Source: Panacagrimonas perspica (GTDB taxonomy: Bacteria > Pseudomonadota > Gammaproteobacteria > Nevskiales > Nevskiaceae). Taken from it: 64,000 bases of DNA. The position numbers were made by a program, and so were the translations under genes. The stretch lies in contig NZ_SOBT01000008.1 of the NCBI RefSeq assembly GCF_004364935.1, forward strand, positions 809,534 to 873,533, read 5' to 3'. The notes beneath the pieces are model-generated. The model made no database searches and was not told the DNA's origin. It worked only from the letters and a program-made list of their open reading frames with translations. Shown here piece by piece: positions 34,325 to 44,905 of the stretch; within the stretch, counting starts at the first letter, position 1, and every line of letters starts with the position of its first letter.

Positions 34325-35674
34325 TCAGGACGTTTCCTTCTCTTCCGCCTTCTTCTCGATCGGCTCGTCGATCTTCTCGACCTTGCCGTCCGGACCGCGG
34401 AATTCCACGTAGGCCTCTGCGCGCAGGCGGCGCAGCCAGGTTTCGTACTCGTCGGCCGCCTTGCGGTTCTGGATGGCGCCGCGTGCGCGGGCGCGCTGCG
34501 ATTCCACCGTGATGTCTCGCGTACGGCGCTCGAGCACCTGCGGGATGTGCCAGCCGTACTGCGTGCGGAACGGCTCGCCCAGTTCGTTGGGCTTGAGCGC
34601 GTCGAGCGCGGCTTGGAACTCCTTCACGAAGACGCCCGGCGGCTGCCAGCCGAGATCGCCACCGCCGCCCTTGGAGCCGGTGTCGTCGGAGAACTCGGAC
34701 GCGAGCTTGGCGAAGTCTTCGCCCTTGGCGAGCCGGTCGTGCAGGTCGCGCGCCTGCAGGCGGGCCTGGTCTTCGGTTCGCAGCGCGTTGGCCTGGATCA
34801 GGATGTGACGGGCGTGCGTCTCGTTGACGGTCTTGGCCTCGGATCCGATGCGCGTGTCGACCAGCTTGATGATGTGGTACCCGCCGGCGGTCTCCAGGAC
34901 CGGGCTGGATTCGCCGTTCTTCAGCTTGCGCGCCGATTGCAGGAACAGCAGCGGGAGGGCGTCGCCCTTGCGCCAGTCGAGGTCGCCGCCCTGCAGCGCC
35001 TGCTGACCATCGGAGTTGGCGGCCGCCAGGGCGGCAAAGTCCTCGCCCTTCTTGACTCTTGCGGCGAGCGAGTCGGCCTTGGCGCGCGCCTCGGTGCGCT
35101 GCTCGGGCGACGCGCCGTCGGGAATCGTGACCAGGATGTGCGAGAGGCGGTACTCGGTCTCGTCGGCCTCGGGCTGGTTGGCCAGGAACAGGTCGATGTC
35201 CTGGTCGGTGACGACCACGCGGTTGTCGACTTCACGCTGGCGCAGACGCGTGATGAGCACTTCGTCGCGGATCTGTTCGCGGATGGCCAGGTAGTCGCTG
35301 CCATCGCTGCGCAGGGCCTCGGCGAACTGCGCGAGCGTCATCTTGTTCTGGCGCGCGATGCCGGTGAGCACTTCGTTGAGCTCGCGGTCGTCGACGCGGA
35401 TGCCGGCCTGCTGTGCCCGCTGGGTCTGCACGCGCGTGAGCACCAGCTTGTCCAGCACCTGGGAGCGCAGTACCGAAGCGTCCGGCGGCGTGATGTCGCG
35501 GGCCTTCATCTGCTCGTTGGCCATCATCAGCTCGCGATCGACGTCGCTTTGCAGCAGCACACCGTCGTTGATCACGGCGACGATGCGGTCGAGAACCTCT
35601 GCCCGGGCAGGATTGACCCCCGAAGCACACAGCGCAAGGACGAACAGGGCCAGGGTACGGGGCGAGAACGACAT
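34325..35674 (-). CDS. surA: Periplasmic chaperone and peptidyl-prolyl isomerase SurA
   Basis: A 449-residue protein with a signal peptide (ALFVLALCASGVNPARA), the N-terminal chaperone domain (EVLDRIVAVINDGVLLQSDV), two parvulin domains (starting near YRLSHILVTIP and HARHILIQANAL) and a C-terminal helix. It escorts outer-membrane proteins, including LptD encoded just upstream, to the assembly machinery. The charged tail ending in EKKAEEKETS is longer than in E. coli. Confidence 0.96.
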   Translation of the reverse strand: MSFSPRTLALFVLALCASGVNPARAEVLDRIVAVINDGVLLQSDVDRELMMANEQMKARDITPPDASVLRSQVLDKLVLTRVQTQRAQQAGIRVDDRELNEVLTGIARQNKMTLAQFAEALRSDGSDYLAIREQIRDEVLITRLRQREVDNRVVVTDQDIDLFLANQPEADETEYRLSHILVTIPDGASPEQRTEARAKADSLAARVKKGEDFAALAAANSDGQQALQGGDLDWRKGDALPLLFLQSARKLKNGESSPVLETAGGYHIIKLVDTRIGSEAKTVNETHARHILIQANALRTEDQARLQARDLHDRLAKGEDFAKLASEFSDDTGSKGGGGDLGWQPPGVFVKEFQAALDALKPNELGEPFRTQYGWHIPQVLERRTRDITVESQRARARGAIQNRKAADEYETWLRRLRAEAYVEFRGPDGKVEKIDEPIEKKAEEKETS

Positions 35675-35801
35675 AGGGGACGTTGACCGGGTTTCGAAGG
35701 CGCGAAGGGTATCACGCGACCGTCATCGGACCGCTCCGGCGGCGCGAGGTTCGCCCTGATTTTTCAGGCGCTGTCCGGACCCCGCGCAAGCCGTGCCAGG
35801 A

Positions 35802-38009
35802 CTACTGTGGACGCTCGCCGTCGATCTCGGAATCCGGCAGCAACGTGGCGCCGCCGGCGCCGAGGCTGGCCAGTCCCTTGAGCTGCAGCTGGAGGTACAC
35901 GCCGCTGTCGAAGTCGCCGGTGGCGTCGCCGATGAAACGGCGGTACGAGACCCGGGCCGCCCAGCAGCAGGTGCTGTATTCGACGCCCGCGAAGTTCTCG
36001 CGGCTCTCGTTGTCCTGCAGCGAAAACCGGGTCCGGGCCGCGAATTTCCAGGCGCCGCCGATGGGCGTCAGGAAGCTCAGGTCGGCCTGCTCGAGGATGT
36101 CGCGGCGGTAGCGGTACGACAGGTCGAGCTGGCTGCGGCGGTCGGGCGCCCGGTAGCGGAAGCCCACCTGGGTGCGGTCGAACTCACGCTGCTCGGGCGA
36201 CCACTGGCCGGCCACTACGGCCCGCCAGGACCGCGAGATCCGGTAGTCGAACTGGGTGATGAACTCGGTGGCGCCGCGCTCGGGCGGCGGGTCGTCCGGC
36301 AGGCCGACTCGGGGCGCCTCGATGCGGTAGAGCTGGCCGATGGAGGCGCTCCAGCGGGATTCGCCGGTACCGGGGTCCAGCTCGCGCAGCGTCGCCGCAC
36401 CGGCGATGTGGCGCGCGTCGGCAAGGCGGTCGTCTCCCGAGAAACGATTGCGCGCGAACAGCTGGACGAAGTCGAAATCCGGCTCGCCGGTGTCGAACAG
36501 CGGCAAGTCGTCCTGGTTGTCATACGGGACATAGAGCAGGAAACCCCGCGGCGTCAGCGTCTGCAGGCGCCCCTTGTCGGTGACGCGCTCGAAGCGCAGC
36601 CCGGCCTCCGCGCTGACGATGGGCAAGGTGCGGTCCGGCGACTTGCGCTGGCCGGGATCGGTCTCGGTCAGTTCGTAATGCGTATGGTGAAGGTCGGCCT
36701 GTCCGGTCACGTACCAGGCCGCGGACTGGCGATCGAACTGCACGTAGGGGTCCAGTACGAAGCGGCCGCCTTCGACCGAGTTGTCACGGGCGAAGTTGAC
36801 GTACTCGGACTCGATCCCGACGCGCGTGTCGTACAGCGGCTGCGAGCGCGTGCGAAAGCGGATCTGCGGCAGCCGCTTGTAGGGATCGTCGATATCCGTG
36901 AGCGTCGTGGCGATCGGCTGGAAGTTCTGCACCAGCGCGGTGATCTGGTACGAGGCCGGAGCCTGGTACGTGAGCCGGGCGGTCTGCTCGAGATGCGTGA
37001 TCGACGAACTGGACAGCGTGCCGCCCAGATCCTCGAAGTAGTTGCGATCGCTGGTCTCCGCGTACGTGGCTTCCACGCCGAGCCGTTCGTTGATCAGGCT
37101 GTGGTGGTCGAAGCGGAACAGGCTGCGGTCTTCACCGAACTTGCGATCGTCGAGGTACTCGTAGCGCGCGCTGCCTTCGCCCTTCTCCATCAGGTAGCGG
37201 AAATCCAGGCCGGACTGGATGCCGCGCTCGCTCAGGAAGCGCGGGGTCACCGTGGCGTCGTAGTTGGGCGCCAGGTTGATGTAGACCGGCCAGCGAAAAT
37301 CGACGCCGGAGCCGCTGAACTGGCCGACCGTGGGATAGAGCAGTCCGGTGCGGCGACGGCTGTCGATCGGGAACTGGAAATAGGGCAGGTAGATGATCGG
37401 CACGCCCATGAAGCGCACCTTGGTGTTGCGCGCGGTGCCGAGCCCTTCGTCCTGGTCCAGACGGATGTCGCTGGCCTGCAGGTACCAGGCGTTCGAGCCC
37501 ATCGCACAGGTCGTGTACGACGCATCGGTGAGGCGCACCTGGCGATCGGAATTGACGTCGATGCGCTTGGCGTCGCCGCGAGCGGAGCGGCTGGGCAATG
37601 TGAATTCGGTGTCGAAGAACGAGCCGCTCTCGCCCTTGAGGTCGAACTGCGCCTCCTGGCTCTTGATGATGACGCTGCTGTTGCGGAACAGCGATTCGGT
37701 CTTGACGGTCACCACCTGCGTGGTGTCGTCGAAGTTCATCTGCTCGGCGGAGAACACCTTGTCGCCCTGGCGCACCGTGACGCCGCCGAGCAGGTCGGAC
37801 AGGCCGCCCTTTTCGAGCAGCGCCTTGTCGGCGTTCAGGCGAATGCGGTCGTCGAGGACGATTTCGGGCTGCGCGTACGGGAACATCAGCTGCGCGCAGC
37901 CGATCTCCTCCTTGGGGGCGCGGATGTCGACGTCTTCGGCCGTCGCGCTGACGCTGAGCAGACACGCCAGCAAAGCGCAGGGCGCGGAGCGATGGAATCC
38001 GAACGGCAC
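35802..38009 (-). CDS. lptD: LPS-assembly outer-membrane protein LptD
   Basis: A 735-residue protein with a short signal peptide (ALLACLLSVSATA), an OstA-like N-terminal beta-jellyroll (VTVRQGDKVFSAEQMNFDD) and a long C-terminal barrel domain with YLPYFQFPIDSRRRTGLLYP, the conserved LptD region. It inserts lipopolysaccharide into the outer leaflet together with LptE. Paired cysteines needed for disulfide maturation are visible near residue 38 (IGCAQ) and near the end (STCCW). The start is GTG 38009. It heads the lptD-surA-pdxA-rsmA operon and is divergent from amgK. Confidence 0.94.
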   Translation of the reverse strand: MPFGFHRSAPCALLACLLSVSATAEDVDIRAPKEEIGCAQLMFPYAQPEIVLDDRIRLNADKALLEKGGLSDLLGGVTVRQGDKVFSAEQMNFDDTTQVVTVKTESLFRNSSVIIKSQEAQFDLKGESGSFFDTEFTLPSRSARGDAKRIDVNSDRQVRLTDASYTTCAMGSNAWYLQASDIRLDQDEGLGTARNTKVRFMGVPIIYLPYFQFPIDSRRRTGLLYPTVGQFSGSGVDFRWPVYINLAPNYDATVTPRFLSERGIQSGLDFRYLMEKGEGSARYEYLDDRKFGEDRSLFRFDHHSLINERLGVEATYAETSDRNYFEDLGGTLSSSSITHLEQTARLTYQAPASYQITALVQNFQPIATTLTDIDDPYKRLPQIRFRTRSQPLYDTRVGIESEYVNFARDNSVEGGRFVLDPYVQFDRQSAAWYVTGQADLHHTHYELTETDPGQRKSPDRTLPIVSAEAGLRFERVTDKGRLQTLTPRGFLLYVPYDNQDDLPLFDTGEPDFDFVQLFARNRFSGDDRLADARHIAGAATLRELDPGTGESRWSASIGQLYRIEAPRVGLPDDPPPERGATEFITQFDYRISRSWRAVVAGQWSPEQREFDRTQVGFRYRAPDRRSQLDLSYRYRRDILEQADLSFLTPIGGAWKFAARTRFSLQDNESRENFAGVEYSTCCWAARVSYRRFIGDATGDFDSGVYLQLQLKGLASLGAGGATLLPDSEIDGERPQ

Positions 38010-38141
38010 GAGGCTGGGCGTGATGGGAGTGCGACAGGTTCTGGAGAAGGCGTCAGGCGCCTCGCGATCACGGCAGTATCCTTTTTTGCTCGCGCAGGGC
38101 GCAATCGCTACCCTTGCTTCGGTGCCATTGGTCTATTTCTC

Positions 38142-39859
<1,718 letters not shown>

Positions 39860-39863
39860 CCAG

Positions 39864-40250
39864 ATGGTCAAGGTTCACAAGGCGGCGGACGGCAAGCTCA
39901 AGCAGACCATCGAGGTCGGCGGCAACACGTTCGTCGCGGATGCGCCGGTCGCGGCCGGCGGCGACGGCGCCGGCCCGGAGCCGCATGACCTGCTCGACGC
40001 CGCGCTCGGCGCCTGCACCGCGCTGACCATCACGATGGTGGCGCGGCGCAAGCAGATGCCGCTCGAGGATGTGCGGGTCGAAGTGACGCGCGAGGAAGCG
40101 GGCGGCTTGTACAAGCTGTTCCGCCGCATCGAACTGGTCGGCGCGCTCGACGCCACGCAACGCGAGTACCTGCTGGGTATCGCCAACAAATGTCCCATCC
40201 ACAAGGCCCTCACCGGGCGCTTTGAAATTTCGACGGAGCTTTTCAACTGA
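39864..40250 (+). CDS. OsmC/Ohr-family protein
   Basis: A 128-residue OsmC-fold protein. It has GPEPHDLLDAALGACTALTI with the peroxidatic-type Cys, and a second conserved Cys in GIANKCPIHKAL. Members reduce organic hydroperoxides with thiols; this short form resembles the YhfA/OsmC-like subgroup whose substrate is less certain. It sits 4 bases after murU and 2 bases before uup, probably in one transcript. Confidence 0.82.
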   Translation: MVKVHKAADGKLKQTIEVGGNTFVADAPVAAGGDGAGPEPHDLLDAALGACTALTITMVARRKQMPLEDVRVEVTREEAGGLYKLFRRIELVGALDATQREYLLGIANKCPIHKALTGRFEISTELFN

Positions 40251-40252
40251 CT

Positions 40253-42130
40253 TTGCTCACCTTGCGCGCGCTCGACCTCCGGTTGGGCACGACGGTACTG
40301 CTGGAAAACGTCAATCTCGTTGTCGGCCGCGGCGAACGCGTGGCCGTTCTGGGCCGCAACGGCACCGGCAAATCCACGTTGATGCGCGTCATCGAAGGCG
40401 AAGCCGTCGATGCGGGCGAGGTCGTGCGCGCGCAGAGCCTGCGCATCGCACGCCTGGTGCAGGACGTGCCCGCCAACCTGACCGGGACGGTGTTCGACGT
40501 GGTCGCCGAAGGGCTGGGCGAAGCGGGCAGGGTGCTGGCGCGCTACCAGCACCTGGTCGACGAACACCCGGACAACGTGGACGAGATGGGCCGCCTGCAG
40601 GCGCGCATCGAGGCGCTCGGCGGCTGGTCGCTCGACGCCAAGGTGCGAGAAGCGATCTCGCGCGTCGAGGCGGTCGAAACGGCGGCGTTCGAGACCTTGT
40701 CCGGCGGACTCAAGCGACGCGTGCTGCTGGCGCAGGCCCTGGTCCGCGAACCCGACCTGATGCTGCTCGACGAGCCGACCAACCATCTCGACATCGATTC
40801 GATCTCCTGGCTCGAAGGCTTCCTGAAGAACTTCCCGGGCGCGATCCTGTTCGTCACGCACGACCGTGCCTTCCTGAAGAATCTCGCGACGCGGATCGTC
40901 GAGCTCGATCGCGGATCGCTGACCGACTGGCCCGGCGATTACGAGAATTTCCTGCGGCGCAAGGAAGAGCGTGCGCACGCCGAATCGCAGGAACGCAAGC
41001 TGTTCGACAAACGCCTGGCCCAGGAAGAAGCCTGGATCCGTCAGGGCATCGAGGCACGGCGTACGCGCAACATGGGACGCGTCGACCGCCTGATGAAGAT
41101 GCGAGACCAGTTCGACGCGCGGCGCAATGCGCCGGGCAAGGCGAACATGGAAATTGCGGAGGCCGAGAACTCCGGCAAGCGCGTATGCGAGGCCAAGGCC
41201 ATCTCCTACGAGATCGGCGGGCAGGTGCTGGTACGCAATTTTTCCTGCTCGATCCTGCGCGGCGATCGCGTCGGCCTGATCGGCCGCAACGGCGTGGGCA
41301 AGACCACGCTGATCCGGCTCATGCTGGGCCAGCTCGAGCCCACCGCGGGCGAGGTGACGCTCGGCACCAACCTGCAGATCGCCTATTTCGACCAGCTTCG
41401 CGGTGGGCTCGACGAGAACGCGCCGGTGTTCGAGGCCCTCGGCGAAGGACGCGATTTCGTCGAGGTCGCGGGCCAGCGCAAGCACGTCATGGGCTATCTG
41501 CAGGACTTCCTGTTCACGCCCGATCGCGCGCGCAGCCCGGTGCGCTCGTTGTCCGGCGGTGAGCGCAATCGCCTGCTGCTCGCCCGCCTGTTCGCCAAGC
41601 CCTCGAACCTGCTGGTGCTCGACGAGCCGACCAACGATCTCGATCTCGAGACCTTGGAACTGCTCGAAGAGCTGCTGCTCGACTACGCCGGCACCGTGCT
41701 CGTGGTGTCGCACGATCGTGCATTCCTCGACGCCGTGGTCACGCGCAGCCTGGTGTTCGAGGGCGGAGCGCGCATCGCCGAGACGGTCGGCGGATATTCG
41801 GACTACCTGCGCCAGCGCGGTGCGCCTGCTCCGACGCCCAAGGCCTCGTCCGGCGCCGCGATCCGGCCGACGTCCGCCGCTGCGAGCGCCGTGAAAAGCG
41901 CTGCGCTGACCGGCAAGGAGCGACGCGAGCTCGACGAGCTGCCGGCGCGCATCGAGAAGCTCGAGGCCGAGCAGGCCGCGCTGGCGGAATCGATCAGTTC
42001 GTCCGCGTTGTATGACCAAAACCGCGCCAAGGCGATCGAAGTGCAGACTCGCTTGTCGGAGATGGCGCAGAGTCTGGCCACGGCGTACGAGCGCTGGGAG
42101 CTGTTGGAAGCCCGCCGCTCGGGATCGTGA
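40253..42130 (+). CDS. uup: ABC-F family ATPase (Uup type)
   Basis: A 625-residue soluble protein with two ABC ATPase domains: Walker A LGRNGTGKST and IGRNGVGKTT, signatures LSGGLKRR and LSGGERNR, and Walker B LMLLDEPTNHLD and LLVLDEPTNDLD. A C-terminal coiled-coil domain follows (residues ~540-625, ELDELPARIEKLEAEQAAL), which distinguishes Uup. Uup acts on ribosomes/DNA and affects excision of transposons. The start is taken as TTG 40253; the ribosome-binding site is weak, and the next TTG (40262) is possible. Confidence 0.9.
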   Translation: MLTLRALDLRLGTTVLLENVNLVVGRGERVAVLGRNGTGKSTLMRVIEGEAVDAGEVVRAQSLRIARLVQDVPANLTGTVFDVVAEGLGEAGRVLARYQHLVDEHPDNVDEMGRLQARIEALGGWSLDAKVREAISRVEAVETAAFETLSGGLKRRVLLAQALVREPDLMLLDEPTNHLDIDSISWLEGFLKNFPGAILFVTHDRAFLKNLATRIVELDRGSLTDWPGDYENFLRRKEERAHAESQERKLFDKRLAQEEAWIRQGIEARRTRNMGRVDRLMKMRDQFDARRNAPGKANMEIAEAENSGKRVCEAKAISYEIGGQVLVRNFSCSILRGDRVGLIGRNGVGKTTLIRLMLGQLEPTAGEVTLGTNLQIAYFDQLRGGLDENAPVFEALGEGRDFVEVAGQRKHVMGYLQDFLFTPDRARSPVRSLSGGERNRLLLARLFAKPSNLLVLDEPTNDLDLETLELLEELLLDYAGTVLVVSHDRAFLDAVVTRSLVFEGGARIAETVGGYSDYLRQRGAPAPTPKASSGAAIRPTSAAASAVKSAALTGKERRELDELPARIEKLEAEQAALAESISSSALYDQNRAKAIEVQTRLSEMAQSLATAYERWELLEARRSGS

Positions 42131-42173
42131 CGCCGGACCTTGCGTCCGACCTCTCCACCTGGATGGCGCTTCG

Positions 42174-42683
42174 ATGATCCGTCGACATTTCCTCACCGGC
42201 CTTGCGGCCGTCTTCTTCCTCGGCATGACGCGCCAGCTGGAGGCCGCCACGGCGCCGGCTGCCGAGTTCGCTCCGCTGAAGAAGTCCAAGGAGCAGTGGA
42301 AGAAGCTGCTTTCTGCGGAGGCCTACGACGTGCTGTTCGAGGAAGGAACCGAGCGGCCCCACAGCAGCCCGCTGAACGCGGTGAAGGCGCCGGGCACCTT
42401 CATCTGCGCGGCGTGTTATCTGCCGTTGTTCGAATCAAAAACCAAGTACGAGTCGGGAACCGGCTGGCCGAGCTTCTGGCAGCCGATGAAGGGGCGGATC
42501 GCCACCAAGACGGACGTCCTGCTCGTGATCCCGCGCACCGAGTACCACTGCGCACGCTGCGGCGGGCACCAGGGGCACGTCTTCGACGACGGCCCGAGGC
42601 CGACCGGCCTGCGCTACTGCAACAACGGCGTTGCGCTGAAGTTCGTGCCCGAGCCCGACAAGCTGCCTGCGCTGCGCGCGTGA
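42174..42683 (+). CDS. msrB: Peptide-methionine (R)-S-oxide reductase, exported (Tat-like signal)
   Basis: A 169-residue MsrB with an N-terminal twin-arginine-like signal (RRHFLTGLAAVFFLGM), implying a periplasmic enzyme. Zinc cysteines are in CAACYLP and CARCGGHQGHVF; GTGWPSFW and the catalytic-Cys region LRYCNNGVALKF are typical. It reduces the R-epimer of methionine sulfoxide in proteins. The stop overlaps the GTG of msrA, which is also exported, so together they cover both epimers in the envelope. Confidence 0.92.
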   Translation: MIRRHFLTGLAAVFFLGMTRQLEAATAPAAEFAPLKKSKEQWKKLLSAEAYDVLFEEGTERPHSSPLNAVKAPGTFICAACYLPLFESKTKYESGTGWPSFWQPMKGRIATKTDVLLVIPRTEYHCARCGGHQGHVFDDGPRPTGLRYCNNGVALKFVPEPDKLPALRA

Positions 42684-43273
42684 AGCGGCCGCGCGGCGCG
42701 GTACTGCTCGCCGCCTTCCTGCTGGGCCTGGGTCTGTCGGCGGGCGCGCAGGCGGCGCGGGCGATCTTCGCGACCGGCTGTTTCTGGAGCGCCGAATCCG
42801 ACTTCGAGGACCTGCCGGGCGTCACGTCGGTGGTCTCGGGCTACATCGGCGGGTATGTCCCGAATCCCAGCTACGAGCAGGTCGCCAGCGGCATGACCGG
42901 CCATGCGGAGGCCATCGAGGTCGTCTACGACCCGGCCCGGATCACGTACGCGGAGCTGCTCGCGCACTTCTGGCGCACGCACGATCCGTTCGACGGGGAC
43001 GGCCAGTTCTGCGACCAGGGCACGATGTACCGGCCGGCGATCTTCTATCTCGACGCTGTCCAACGAGCCGCCGCGCAGGCGAGTCGCGACGCCGTGCAGA
43101 AACGCTTCGGACAGCCCGTCCTCACGCACATTTCCCGCGCCGACCGCTTCTGGCCGGCCGAGGCCGTGCATCAGGACTTCCGCAAGCGCAACACGGCGCG
43201 ATACGCGGAATACCGGGAGGGCTGCCGACGCGATGCCCGCCTGCGGGAAGTCTGGGGAGACCCGCGTCACTAG
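42680..43273 (+). CDS. msrA: Peptide-methionine (S)-S-oxide reductase, exported
   Basis: A 197-residue MsrA with a Sec-type signal peptide (AVLLAAFLLGLGLSAGAQA) before the catalytic motif ATGCFWSAE. Other family features are GYIGGYVPNPSYEQV, the GHAEAIEVVYDP strand and DQGTMYRPAIFY. It repairs the S-epimer of methionine sulfoxide. The GTG start at 42680 overlaps the msrB stop (GTGA). In many bacteria MsrA is cytoplasmic; the leader here places it in the envelope with MsrB. Confidence 0.92.
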   Translation: MKRPRGAVLLAAFLLGLGLSAGAQAARAIFATGCFWSAESDFEDLPGVTSVVSGYIGGYVPNPSYEQVASGMTGHAEAIEVVYDPARITYAELLAHFWRTHDPFDGDGQFCDQGTMYRPAIFYLDAVQRAAAQASRDAVQKRFGQPVLTHISRADRFWPAEAVHQDFRKRNTARYAEYREGCRRDARLREVWGDPRH

Positions 43274-43466
43274 GCGGCGAATTCGTCGATGCTAGAGTAC
43301 GTCGCGTATCGGCTTGCGCCTTACGACTCGCGGCCGGCTTCGCCGTGAGGTCAGCGACCGTTCAAGCGGCCAAGGCCGCGGACCTTGCCCACCGTTCTGC
43401 CTGTAATTTTGATCCGATGACGCCATTCGCAGCGCCCAAGAGCGCACAGGGCCCTTGTTCTCGCGC

Positions 43467-44855
43467 ATGAGGCGCGCCAGCCAATCCCAGGCCCAGGGCG
43501 TCCAGGGCGTGATGTATGCGCTCGCGATCGTCGGCAACGTGTGGGTGATCGCGACGCTCATGGAGCTCGAGTTCACGATCCCGTACCAGGTCATGGCCAT
43601 GCTGATGGGCGCCTTCGGCTTCCTGATGCTGCGCCGCTACGACCTGCTGACGCCCTGGATGCCGGGGCGTCAGGGATCGGTTGGCACCCGCATGTACTGG
43701 AGCTGGGTGGGGCTGGTGGGTGCGCTGCTGCTGATCGGCTATCTCACGAAGTATTCGGATTACTTCTCGCGCAAGGTCCTGCTGATCTGGTTCGTGACCA
43801 CGCCGGTGGTCCTGCTGGCGCTGCACAAGCTGTCGGTCGCGGTGGCGGGCCGCCTGCTGCCTCACGCGGTGAGACGTCGCACCTGCGTCGTCGTGTTCGT
43901 CAACGACTCGGCGCGCAGCCTTGCGCGCAATCTGCGCAAGTCGCAAAGCTACGAGCTGGTCGGATTCTTCGAAGACCGCGACATGGATCGCACCGGCGGG
44001 CCGCTGGAGGGCATGCCGTACCTGGGCAAGGCGCGCAGCGTTGCCCAGTACGTGCGCGATCACAACATCGACGTCGTCTTCGTCGTGCTGCCCGACGACG
44101 GTGGCCGCCGTTCGCTGAATCTGCTGGATGATCTGGGCGACACGACCGCTTCGGTCTACTACGTGCCCGATTTTTTGATCATCAATCTCTTCGAAGCGCA
44201 GGTGCGGGAGGTCGAGGGCATCACCGTGCTGGAGATCGCCGAGACGCCGTTCTACGGCGCGGACGGCATGCTCAAGCAGCTTTTCGACATGGTGTTCTCG
44301 TTCACGGTGCTGGTCGTGCTCTCGCCGCTGATGATCACGGTGGCGTTGATCATCAAGCTGACGTCCGCAGGGCCGGTGATCTTCAAGCAGAAGCGATATG
44401 GACTGAACGGTCAGCGGTTCTGGGTCTACAAGTTCCGCTCGATGCACACCGGCGCCATCAATCCCAGATCGGACGTCCAGCAGGCGTCGCGCAACGACCC
44501 GCGTGTCACGCCGATCGGCCGCTTCATCCGGCGAACGTCGATCGACGAGTTGCCTCAGTTCGTCAATGTGCTCAAGGGCGAGATGAGTGTCGTCGGGCCG
44601 CGCCCGCATACCGTCGCGCACAACGAGTACTACAGGAAGGCCGTGAAGCGATATATGGTGCGGCACAAGGTCAAGCCGGGCTTGACGGGCTGGGCACAGG
44701 TCAACGGCCTGCGTGGCGAAACGGCGCAACTCGAACGCATGGAAGAGCGTATCCGCTACGATCTGGAGTACATCAAGAACTGGTCTCCGATGCTCGATCT
44801 GCGCATCGTCGTGATGACCGTCCTGATGATTTTCAGAGACCGAAACGCGTACTAG
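43467..44855 (+). CDS. Undecaprenyl-phosphate sugar phosphotransferase initiating exopolysaccharide
   Basis: A 462-residue polyisoprenyl-phosphate hexose-1-phosphate transferase (WcaJ/GumD type). About four N-terminal transmembrane helices precede a CoA-binding-like central domain (VGFFEDRDMDRTGG) and a reentrant helix (DMVFSFTVLVVLSPLMI). The C-terminal catalytic domain contains KQKRYGLNGQRFWVYKFRSM, RRTSIDELPQF and VVGPRPHTV. It transfers a sugar phosphate, usually glucose, to the lipid carrier as the first step of polymer synthesis. ATG 43467 is used; TTG 43455 is an in-frame alternative. Confidence 0.92.
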   Translation: MRRASQSQAQGVQGVMYALAIVGNVWVIATLMELEFTIPYQVMAMLMGAFGFLMLRRYDLLTPWMPGRQGSVGTRMYWSWVGLVGALLLIGYLTKYSDYFSRKVLLIWFVTTPVVLLALHKLSVAVAGRLLPHAVRRRTCVVVFVNDSARSLARNLRKSQSYELVGFFEDRDMDRTGGPLEGMPYLGKARSVAQYVRDHNIDVVFVVLPDDGGRRSLNLLDDLGDTTASVYYVPDFLIINLFEAQVREVEGITVLEIAETPFYGADGMLKQLFDMVFSFTVLVVLSPLMITVALIIKLTSAGPVIFKQKRYGLNGQRFWVYKFRSMHTGAINPRSDVQQASRNDPRVTPIGRFIRRTSIDELPQFVNVLKGEMSVVGPRPHTVAHNEYYRKAVKRYMVRHKVKPGLTGWAQVNGLRGETAQLERMEERIRYDLEYIKNWSPMLDLRIVVMTVLMIFRDRNAY

Positions 44856-44905
44856 CGGCAGTCCTTGGGGACTCGCATCAGTCGGCTGGTAAAAGGGAGT
44901 CCGCA

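Noticed and set aside
43366-43379. GCGGCC-AA-GGCCGC palindrome before the sugar phosphotransferase gene as a terminator
   Set aside because: The two-base loop is too small for a full stem and no T-run follows; palindromes of this kind are expected by chance in such GC-rich DNA.
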